The translations under genes and the position numbers were made by a program. This document shows positions 6,497-12,052 of a DNA stretch of 12,052 nucleotides, piece by piece; the first letter of the stretch is position 1; each line of letters opens with the position of its first letter. The notes under the pieces were generated by a model. It did no database searches, was not told where the DNA came from, and saw only the letters and a program-made list of their open reading frames with translations. Source of the stretch: Hyphomicrobiaceae bacterium (GTDB taxonomy: Bacteria; Pseudomonadota; Alphaproteobacteria; Rhizobiales; Hyphomicrobiaceae); NCBI GenBank assembly GCA_013214245.1, contig JABSQE010000048.1, positions 1 through 12,052 on the forward strand, written 5' to 3'.

Positions 6497-8077
6497 ATGA
6501 TTACTTACAAACCCTTAGTGCTTGTTGGTGGATTGACTTTGATCAGTCGTGCTGCAGGATTTATACGTGACATTCTTATCGCTTCGATATTTGGTAGTAG
6601 CTATATTGCCGATGCCTTTTTTGTTGCTTTCAGGCTTCCGAACCTTTTCCGGCGCCTTTTTGGCGAAGGCGCTTTCAACAATGCGTTTATCCCTCTTTTT
6701 GCATCCCAGCTAGAAAGGGAAGGAGAGCTTTCTGCATCTAGTTTCGCAAGAGATGCAATGTCGGGACTTAGCTTTATTATGTTAATTACCTCAGCTTTGT
6801 CCATAATCATAATGCCTATTTTGATATTAATACTGGCGCCTGGCTTTGCTAGTGAACCGGAAAAATTTAATCTTGCTGTAACACTCTCTCGGATCACATT
6901 TCCTTATCTAATGTGCATGTCTTTAGTAGCCTTCCTGTCCGGTATATTAAATACTTACAACTTATTTTGGTTATCTTCGGCCGCACCTATATCACTAAAT
7001 GTGATATTAATATCATCAATTATTATATCCATTGCTTTCGGTTACACAAATCAGATCGAAGCAAGTATAATTGTAGCTTTTGGAGTAACAATAGCCGGCG
7101 TAATACAATGTGCTATATTGTGGTACGGCGTTCGAAAAGTTGGAATAAAACTCTTTTTCTGCTTGCCAAAATACAATGACAGCATTAAGGCTCTGATAAA
7201 ACTCGGAATTCCTGGGGTTATTTCAGGTGGTATTACTCAAATTAATATTGTAATCGGCACCATGATAGCTTCTCTTCAAATTGGTGCAGTTTCTGTCCTG
7301 TATTATGCGGATCGCTTATACCAACTACCGCTAGGAGTTGTAGGTGTTACGATAGGCATTGTTCTCCTTCCTGACTTATCGCGCAAAATTCGTGCTGGTA
7401 ACATGGCAGCGGCACACGAAAGCCTAAATCGTTCTCTAGAATTTGCTCTACTATTGACTGTGCCTGCTTCTATAGCATTGACGATAACGGCCCATCCAAT
7501 TATTAATGTTCTTTTTGAGCGTGGTAGTTTTACACCGGCAGATACAACAGCAACTGCGCAAGCTTTAATAGCTTTCGCTTTGGGCCTACCAGCTTTCGTA
7601 CTTATCAAGGTATTTCAACCAGCATTCTTTGCACGCGAAGATACCATTACACCAATGTGGTTTTCTGGTATATCGATAGCGGCTAATATACTAGGCTCGT
7701 TAACTTTATTCTACTGGTTTAGTTCAGCCGAGACTTGGACTCCGATGCCACACGTGGGTATAGCTTTAGCAACATCAATTGCAGGTTGGATTAATATGCT
7801 ACTATTATGTTGGAAGCTTGCTCATAAAGGCGACTTTTTCTGGGATCGTAAGCTTATTAAGAATTTATTAGTTATCTTATATGCTAGTTTTTTTATGGGA
7901 ACTTTGCTAATTATAATCACATCATATGTGAACGAAAACTACATATCTTCAGAAGTACTATTGCACAGAATAACAGGTCTTTTTATCTTGGTTATCTCTG
8001 GTGTATTAATATTTTTGATTTCTATCGCAATTTTTGGAAAATTTCGTCTCCGCCGATTGCTAGTTAGTAAACATTAG
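6497..8077 (+). CDS. murJ: Lipid II flippase MurJ (MviN)
   Basis: Inner-membrane MOP-superfamily transporter that moves lipid II to the periplasmic face for peptidoglycan synthesis. The 526 residues are full length and run through about 14 hydrophobic segments. Residues known from E. coli MurJ to be essential line up with the same numbers: R18, R24, D39, N49, R52 and E57 in the N-terminal part (SRAAGFIRD, ADAFFVAFRLPNLFRRLFGEG). The helix-8 motif is YYADRLYQLPLG (269-280), with R273 equivalent to E. coli R270; E. coli E273 is Gln276 here, as I recall for alphaproteobacteria. That matching numbering supports the ATG at 6497 although no good Shine-Dalgarno precedes it. The same-strand neighbour is the stress protein 256 nt on. 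Retention implies that the cell still makes peptidoglycan. Confidence 0.96.
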   Translation: MITYKPLVLVGGLTLISRAAGFIRDILIASIFGSSYIADAFFVAFRLPNLFRRLFGEGAFNNAFIPLFASQLEREGELSASSFARDAMSGLSFIMLITSALSIIIMPILILILAPGFASEPEKFNLAVTLSRITFPYLMCMSLVAFLSGILNTYNLFWLSSAAPISLNVILISSIIISIAFGYTNQIEASIIVAFGVTIAGVIQCAILWYGVRKVGIKLFFCLPKYNDSIKALIKLGIPGVISGGITQINIVIGTMIASLQIGAVSVLYYADRLYQLPLGVVGVTIGIVLLPDLSRKIRAGNMAAAHESLNRSLEFALLLTVPASIALTITAHPIINVLFERGSFTPADTTATAQALIAFALGLPAFVLIKVFQPAFFAREDTITPMWFSGISIAANILGSLTLFYWFSSAETWTPMPHVGIALATSIAGWINMLLLCWKLAHKGDFFWDRKLIKNLLVILYASFFMGTLLIIITSYVNENYISSEVLLHRITGLFILVISGVLIFLISIAIFGKFRLRRLLVSKH

Positions 8078-8297
8078 CCTATTGTACTGCATGGGTAATC
8101 GTGCTTTGAGATTAAGAAGTTCGTACAAGACAATATTTAATGTAAACTCCTACGCTATTTTCTAGGAAAGCAGAAACATTTTATAAGAAATGATTAATAT
8201 TTTTTTTCAAGGGCTACAAGATTAATGTCGTGAAATTGGTTGTAAATTCTCTATATGTGTTAACATAGATAGACTTACTGTCAGTGTACTTGCGTAC

Positions 8298-8324
8298 AAG
8301 GAATAAATGATACACAACGATTAG
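8298..8324 (+). promoter_or_regulatory. Minicistron or nonsense-truncated start ahead of the stress protein
   Basis: AAGGA at 8298-8302 precedes an ATG at 8307, which reads five codons (MIHND) to a TAG at 8322-8324, in the same frame as the stress protein whose ATG is at 8334. The downstream ATG has only a weaker GGA at 8326-8328. Either the original start was upstream and a stop mutation forced use of 8334, or this is a short leader peptide with reinitiation 9 nt on. Confidence 0.35.
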
Positions 8325-8333
8325 CGGAAACAA

Positions 8334-8843
8334 ATGTCGCATTCAAAACCGCGCCGAGCTTTTGAACAGGGCCATATCCGTAAACTTCTAGTCATCGCAG
8401 ACAAAACGCCTGAGGTCGAAGCAGCACTTTATTTCGCTGCTTGTCGGGTAAATAGAACCGGTGGAAAACTCGTATTTCTTTACGTAATTCAGCCGCAAGA
8501 GTTCCAGCACTGGATGGGAGTAAAAGATGTTCAGATAGGCGAGGAAACACAGAAAGCAAAGGCACTTTTCCGCCTCTTTAGGAGGAAATTAGCCAACGCG
8601 GAACTAGCGCGAGTTAATTGTGAAGAACTTATAGTCGAAGGCAACATAACCGATGAGATACATGCTCATATTGAGCAGGATGAAGATATTGGAGTTCTCG
8701 TTCTCGGTGCAGCAGTAGATAACAAAGGTCCCGGACCTCTTGTATCTTCTCTTGCAGCAGGTAAAGCTGCGGGTTCTTTTCCTATCCCTATCATAATAGT
8801 TCCTGGCCACCTTACATTAAATGAGGTTAAAACTCTAGCCTAG
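8334..8843 (+). CDS. Universal stress protein (UspA family)
   Basis: 169-residue single-domain USP with the Rossmann-like alpha/beta fold. The first strand is KLLVIADKTPEVEAAL (18-31), followed by VFLYVIQPQEFQHWMGV (47-63), the EELIVEGNITDEI strand and helix (97-109) and VLVLGAA (121-127). The C-terminal IPIIIVPG (151-158) is the usual last strand. The ATP-binding pattern G-x2-G-x9-G-S/T is not clear (GAAVDNKGPGPLVS), so it may not bind ATP. This subtype, with FQHWM, is one I associate with Rhodospirillales genes near murJ, trpS and nifU. Here trpS is missing between murJ and usp. The start at 8334 is forced by an in-frame TAG at 8322. Its target is unknown; general stress physiology is inferred from family. 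Confidence 0.88.
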   Translation: MSHSKPRRAFEQGHIRKLLVIADKTPEVEAALYFAACRVNRTGGKLVFLYVIQPQEFQHWMGVKDVQIGEETQKAKALFRLFRRKLANAELARVNCEELIVEGNITDEIHAHIEQDEDIGVLVLGAAVDNKGPGPLVSSLAAGKAAGSFPIPIIIVPGHLTLNEVKTLA

Positions 8844-8872
8844 TACTAACATTACTAGTTTGTACTTTTTTT
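8842..8872 (+). terminator. Intrinsic terminator at the stress-protein stop codon
   Basis: AGTAC (8842-8846) pairs with GTACT (8862-8866), and inside it AAC (8848-8850) pairs with GTT (8858-8860) across one T-T mismatch, leaving a 7-nt loop. A run of seven T (8866-8872) follows. The stem begins inside the TAG stop codon, so transcription ends immediately after the gene. Confidence 0.65.
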
Positions 8873-9276
8873 GTTTGAGAATGCAGTATTCTCTGATGTT
8901 TACTAAGGTCGGTTCATAAGACACTACTCTTTACTAAATTGAGACTTGATAATAATGAATTGAACTACCGGTATTGTCTATTTTTAACAAAAAGGTTAAT
9001 TAAAAAAACTAACCTTAATTCATCTTCAGTACGACATACATTCAATAAACACTGGAAAAACTCTTTTAAAATTCTGATTATAGATGGTCAGGATGCTTGT
9101 ACCATTATTACCAAAGCGAGAAACATAAATCAGTTTTATAAACACAGCTTCTATCTATTAAAGAAAATACACTGTAAGTCCATATACTGTTAAAAGGCAC
9201 TAACTTTATTCCCGTAAGAATTGCACTTGATTTATCAGCGCTAATTTAGTTATTAATTCCAAACTCAACTACAAGC

Positions 9277-9290
9277 TAATGAGCTCATTA
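9277..9290. repeat. Perfect 14-bp palindrome
   Basis: TAATGAGCTCATTA is an exact palindrome lying beyond the candidate terminator of sdhB. It has no loop, so it is more like a dimer binding site than a transcript hairpin. Chance is possible in 12 kb of AT-rich DNA. Confidence 0.35.
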
Positions 9291-9303
9291 AAGTCTACTA
9301 ACC

Positions 9304-9341
9304 AAAGACCGGAGAAAAATAGTAGTAAGATCTCCGGCTTT
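9304..9341 (-). terminator. Probable terminator downstream of sdhB
   Basis: AAAG, bulged A, CCGGAGA (9304-9315) pairs with TCTCCGGCTTT (9331-9341), an 11-bp stem with one bulge and a 15-nt loop. It is the strongest GC stem in this AT-rich spacer and lies 66 nt past the sdhB stop. The T-tract on either side is short (CTTT), so it may act as a weak bidirectional terminator or as a transcript-end stabiliser. The stress-protein gene already has its own terminator, so sdhB is the more likely user. Confidence 0.55.
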
Positions 9342-9406
9342 CGTCAGCACAAATCTGAATAATATCAGAATTGTGGTTGAATGTATTATCTTGTAGAAAG
9401 ATCTAG

Positions 9407-10186
9407 CTAAACACGACGTTCTACCATCAGCTTTTTTAACTCTGCAATTGCTTTTGCAGGGTTAAGCCCTTTTGGACAAGCTTTAGCGCAGTTCATTATT
9501 GTATGACATCGATAAAGACGGAAAGGATCTTCTAAATCATCTAATCTTTCACCAGTAGCTTCATCGCGCGAATCGTTAATCCACCTGTAAGCTTGTAAAA
9601 GCACCGCAGGTCCTAGATAACGGTCGGAATTCCACCAATAACTAGGGCATGATGTTGAACAGCAAGCGCACAATATGCATTCATAAAGCCCGTCCAGATT
9701 CTCACGGTCAGTTTTGCTTTGACGCCACTCTGTAGGTGGCATTGGGCTTGAAGTTTTTAGCCACGGTTCAATTGACCTATGCTGTGCGTAAAAGTTCGTC
9801 ATATCAGGAACTAGATCTTTTACGACGTTCATGTGAGGAAGTGGATAAATGGTTACATCACCTTTAATATCATCAATAGCCTGTAGACAAGCAAGATTAT
9901 TTTTACCCCCAATATTCATTGCGCAGGAGCCACATATACCCTCACGGCAAGAACGACGAAAAGTAAGAGTAGAGTCAATGTTACCTTTAATCTTCATTAG
10001 TGCATCTAGTACCATTGGCCCGCAATCATCCTGGTCAATCCAATAAGTATCAAGGCTAGGATTATCGCTATCGTCTGGATTCCAACGGTAGATAACAAAC
10101 TTTTTCCAACGACCTTTCTCGGCTTTTTCATTCCATGTCTTACCAGTCTGGATTTTAGAATTCTTTGGAAGTGTGAGTTGTACCAT
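9407..10186 (-). CDS. sdhB: Succinate dehydrogenase iron-sulfur subunit
   Basis: Complex II subunit that carries electrons from the SdhA flavin to ubiquinone through three iron-sulfur clusters. The 259 residues are full length. The [2Fe-2S] ligands are C80, C85, C88 and C100 (CREGICGSC ... LAC). C170, C173, C176 and C237 fit the [4Fe-4S] cluster; C180, C227 and C233 fit the [3Fe-4S] cluster, each offset by 21 from E. coli numbering. It ends with the usual CPKGLNPAKAI region and a basic tail. The ATG at 10186 is preceded by AAGAGGA with about 9 nt spacing, a strong site. It lies about 1.26 kb after sdhA rather than close behind it, with an unrecognised gene between, so it may have its own promoter in 10187-10434. 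No defect is visible. Confidence 0.97.
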   Translation of the reverse strand: MVQLTLPKNSKIQTGKTWNEKAEKGRWKKFVIYRWNPDDSDNPSLDTYWIDQDDCGPMVLDALMKIKGNIDSTLTFRRSCREGICGSCAMNIGGKNNLACLQAIDDIKGDVTIYPLPHMNVVKDLVPDMTNFYAQHRSIEPWLKTSSPMPPTEWRQSKTDRENLDGLYECILCACCSTSCPSYWWNSDRYLGPAVLLQAYRWINDSRDEATGERLDDLEDPFRLYRCHTIMNCAKACPKGLNPAKAIAELKKLMVERRV

Positions 10187-10434
10187 TATTTTACATCCTC
10201 TTGCTGTGCGATATACTGATATGTGTTTTAAGCTGACTAAATTTCTATTTTAAGCACTGATAACATTTCTAGTTAAATTGTTGAGGCCTTTAACATTGTA
10301 TTTTCTATGCCCCGGAGATAAATGTCATACTAGTGTAAAATAATTGAGTACATTTTTCCAGCGTGCGCCTTGCCGCTCTCACTGTGGTGTTATGCCCACT
10401 TTTCAAAGCACGAGGGGTGTTAACTTAAACATTC

Positions 10435-11025
10435 TTAAACTTTATGATAATTTTTAAGTTGCTTAACTAATGCTGTAAGTTTTATTGCTATTTGAAGACC
10501 GACTTCGACTGCTGATTGCATTGTGTCTCTCTTTAAAAACAAGCTATTTATTTGTTCTTGAACTTCCCCAAAACCAAAGAACAAATCGTCGGGCGGGTTA
10601 ATTATTCCATCTTCAATGGCAACCATAATTTCGTATGAGTTTTGCGAAGCAACAACCATCATAGAAGCGATATCATCTATTGAGCTATGATAAATCTTTA
10701 TGGCTGATTGGCTAACACGAGTACCGTGCATACCAAACTTCATTGGTGAATCGTGTTCTTTAAATAAAGATTGTGCCTTGTGGAAACGTCTGAAAACACC
10801 CTGAAGAGCTAGACAACATCTTTCCAAATTTTGTAAAGCGGCAGACGTTTTGCGCTTTGGCCTTACACGATCTAATTCGCATTCCTCCGCGATCCAGTTC
10901 ATGAGTGATATTGATGCTACTGTAGCAAGTACGGAAAGTGCGGGAAGCACTGCTGTCAAAGGATCCGGAGCAACTCTTGTATTATAATCTACAGATTTTT
11001 GAAAAGCTTTATGTAAATTAACCAC
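10435..11025 (-). CDS. Unrecognised membrane-anchored helical protein between sdhA and sdhB
   Basis: I do not recognise this family. Starting at the GTG at 11025 it has 196 residues: a short N-terminal segment with basic residues, one strong hydrophobic stretch at about 22-44 (PLTAVLPALSVLATVASIS) likely to be a membrane helix, a basic patch DRVRPKRKT (52-60), and a helical, soluble-looking remainder to 196 that contains FRRFHKAQSLF (78-88) and IINPPDDLFFGFGEV (141-155). Start: the frame is open to a TTG at 11052, but the GTG at 11025 has GGGAGAG 5 nt upstream and is preferred. The mixed composition, with Trp, Cys and PPDD, is unlike noise. It is on the sdh strand, 421 nt after sdhA and 248 nt before sdhB. 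A link to complex II is possible from position only. Confidence 0.6.
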   Translation of the reverse strand: MVNLHKAFQKSVDYNTRVAPDPLTAVLPALSVLATVASISLMNWIAEECELDRVRPKRKTSAALQNLERCCLALQGVFRRFHKAQSLFKEHDSPMKFGMHGTRVSQSAIKIYHSSIDDIASMMVVASQNSYEIMVAIEDGIINPPDDLFFGFGEVQEQINSLFLKRDTMQSAVEVGLQIAIKLTALVKQLKNYHKV

Positions 11026-11030
11026 GTTAA

Positions 11031-11037
11031 CTCTCCC
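11031..11037 (-). promoter_or_regulatory. Ribosome binding site that fixes a GTG start
   Basis: GGGAGAG on the minus strand lies 5 nt before the GTG at 11025. It is one of the best Shine-Dalgarno matches in the window, and it argues for this start over the upstream in-frame TTG at 11052. Confidence 0.6.
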
Positions 11038-11071
11038 AAGCTCAGGACACAAATTATTCGTCTTGCATTAC

Positions 11072-11087
11072 AGGCTTGATTAAGCCT
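11072..11087. repeat. 6-bp hairpin upstream of the 196-residue protein
   Basis: AGGCTT (11072-11077) and AAGCCT (11082-11087) form a perfect stem with a 4-nt loop, about 46 nt before the GTG start of the downstream minus-strand gene. No T-run follows on the minus strand. It could be a leader hairpin or chance. Confidence 0.3.
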
Positions 11088-11446
11088 TATTAAAAATATT
11101 GTAGCTACAATCGTTTGTAAATTAACTATACTATTTTGGGTAGTTCAAAGCATAGAATAATCCGGCAACATGATATGTGAAAACACCATGATAGACCTAG
11201 ACATCAACGTGACAAGAATGCAGGTTGCATGATGAAGAATGAAATTCCAACATCCAATACACTCTGATGTTAAAGATATTTGAAATTTTTCTTGGCCGAT
11301 GTTTAATCTAAAAACACTAGCTCTAGAACACACAGAATTTAGGCCATTGATTACTATACTCTCCAATGCAAAGGGATGTCGCTAAAGCACATCCCCCTAC
11401 CATATGTTTAAATATTATACGGTCTATATACTTTCTAACTGTAAAA

Positions 11447-12052
11447 TCAATAGACGCGAGCCTTAGGCTCAATATATCCAATTTCATTAGTCATAGTGAA
11501 CTCATGAACTGGTCTGTAGTCAATGTTTATGCTGTTATTTACATCATTTGACCAAGCAAGCGTATGTTTCATCCAATTTTTGTCATCGCGCTCACTAAAA
11601 TCCTCTCGCGCATGTGCTCCGCGACTTTCCTTTCGATTCTCAGCGCTATACATTGTTACCACGGCTTGTGAAATAAGATTCTGGTACTCTAAAGCTTCTA
11701 TAAGATCTGAATTCCAAATAAGTGAACGATCCGCTACCGTGATATCTTCACCTCTTTTCCAGATGTCTGCAATTTTTTCGACACCCTCTTTTAAAACATC
11801 GCCATCCCGGAATACTGCGCAGTTATTCTGCATTACTCGCTGCATATCCAAGCGTAATTCTGATACAGCAGTAGTACCTGATGCATGACGCGCCTTATCC
11901 AGTCGGGATATAGCCATTTCATGGGCATCTGCAGGCAAATCTTGATGAGGCGAGCCGACCTCTAACGTGTCTCCACATCTTTGTCCTGCAGCACGACCAA
12001 ACACAACAAGATCGATTAATGAGTTTGATCCAAGACGGTTAGCACCATGCAC
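11447..12052 (-). CDS. sdhA: Succinate dehydrogenase flavoprotein subunit, C-terminal part (partial)
   Basis: The 3' third of the complex II flavoprotein, which oxidises succinate to fumarate with covalently bound FAD. About 202 of roughly 595 residues are visible; the rest, including the FAD-linked His, lies beyond the window edge. The visible part opens with HGANRLGSNSLIDLVVFGRA, the conserved FAD and dicarboxylate region whose Arg contacts substrate, continues through the helical domain (VSELRLDMQRVMQNNCAVFR, EYQNLI), RESRGAHAREDF in the form KESRGAHAREDF, and ends with YRPVHEFTMTNEIGYIEPKARVY, split here as YRPVHEFT and EPKARVY, the typical alphaproteobacterial and mitochondrial tail. The first codon at the edge is an internal GTG, not a start. 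The reading frame is intact. sdhB follows on the same strand after an unusual gap. Confidence 0.96.
   Translation of the reverse strand: MHGANRLGSNSLIDLVVFGRAAGQRCGDTLEVGSPHQDLPADAHEMAISRLDKARHASGTTAVSELRLDMQRVMQNNCAVFRDGDVLKEGVEKIADIWKRGEDITVADRSLIWNSDLIEALEYQNLISQAVVTMYSAENRKESRGAHAREDFSERDDKNWMKHTLAWSNDVNNSINIDYRPVHEFTMTNEIGYIEPKARVY

Larger units (their letters stand above)
8873..9406. other. 534-nt spacer between convergent usp and sdhB
   Basis: No gene that I can support. A plus-strand open frame from a TTG at 8939 to 9193 (84 codons) lacks a Shine-Dalgarno and has no internal Met; its Lys, Asn, Ile-rich content is what AT-rich noise produces, and I recognise no family. Two inverted repeats near the sdhB end, at 9277-9290 and 9304-9341, are listed separately. 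Confidence 0.6.
11026..11446. other. 421-nt spacer after sdhA
   Basis: Non-coding as far as I can tell. A minus-strand open frame at 11145-11366 starts with TTG, has no ribosome binding site and encodes a Ser, Ile, Cys-rich sequence I do not recognise, so it is not called. A hairpin at 11072-11087 is listed separately. No terminator with a T-run is evident directly behind the sdhA stop on the minus strand. Confidence 0.5.

Noticed and set aside
8939..9193. Plus-strand 84-codon open frame after the usp terminator
   Set aside because: TTG start, no ribosome binding site, no internal Met, Lys/Asn/Ile-rich noise; I also considered a NifU or TsaB remnant but saw no motif of either.
11145..11366. 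Minus-strand 73-codon open frame after sdhA
   Set aside because: TTG start without ribosome binding site and no family resemblance; the neighbouring 196-residue gene is far more convincing.

Overview
The window looks like chromosomal DNA from an alphaproteobacterium, probably Rhodospirillales-like, with a shrinking AT-rich genome such as that of a host-associated symbiont. This rests on three things: protein flavour (the YADRLYQ motif of MurJ, the alphaproteobacterial USP type, SdhA/SdhB), the lipA-coq10/ratA-cinA and fda-thiE neighbourhoods, and low coding density. Recognisable genes cover roughly 68% of the bases, and the spaces between them are long, AT-rich and mostly featureless. From memory, 'Candidatus Endolissoclinum faulkneri' and similar symbionts have this character, but the species cannot be fixed from the window. 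All genes read with the standard code.

Layout. (1) 83-1893, minus strand: class I fructose-bisphosphate aldolase followed by a ThiE-like protein that appears to have lost key catalytic residues. (2) 1894-2699: decayed-looking spacer containing a 46-codon minus-strand coding remnant broken by a +1 shift. (3) 2700-3182, plus: MarR-family regulator. (4) 3347-3841, plus: stand-alone CinA C-terminal domain (PncC-type nicotinamide-nucleotide amidase), ending 5 nt from the convergent end of (5) the tightly coupled lipA-coq10/ratA pair (5291-3847, minus). (6) 5292-6496: 1.2 kb without a recognisable gene but with a perfect 16-bp palindrome and a cluster of hairpins. (7) 6497-8077, plus: MurJ lipid II flippase. 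(8) 8334-8843, plus: universal stress protein with a clear intrinsic terminator at its stop codon and an odd in-frame minicistron in its leader. (9) 9407-12052, minus: the 3' part of sdhA, an unrecognised 196-residue membrane-anchored helical protein, then sdhB. SdhA and SdhB are separated by about 1.26 kb, which is unusual.

Functionally this is housekeeping: glycolysis/gluconeogenesis (Fda), lipoylation (LipA) feeding the 2-oxoacid dehydrogenases, ubiquinone handling (Coq10/RatA) beside complex II (SdhAB), peptidoglycan precursor export (MurJ) and pyridine-nucleotide salvage (CinA/PncC). I see no mobile element, CRISPR array, rRNA or tRNA gene. No convincing new system is visible. The items most worth a second look are the protein inserted between sdhA and sdhB, the degenerate ThiE, the frameshifted small gene, the USP leader and the structured parts of the 1.2 kb spacer.
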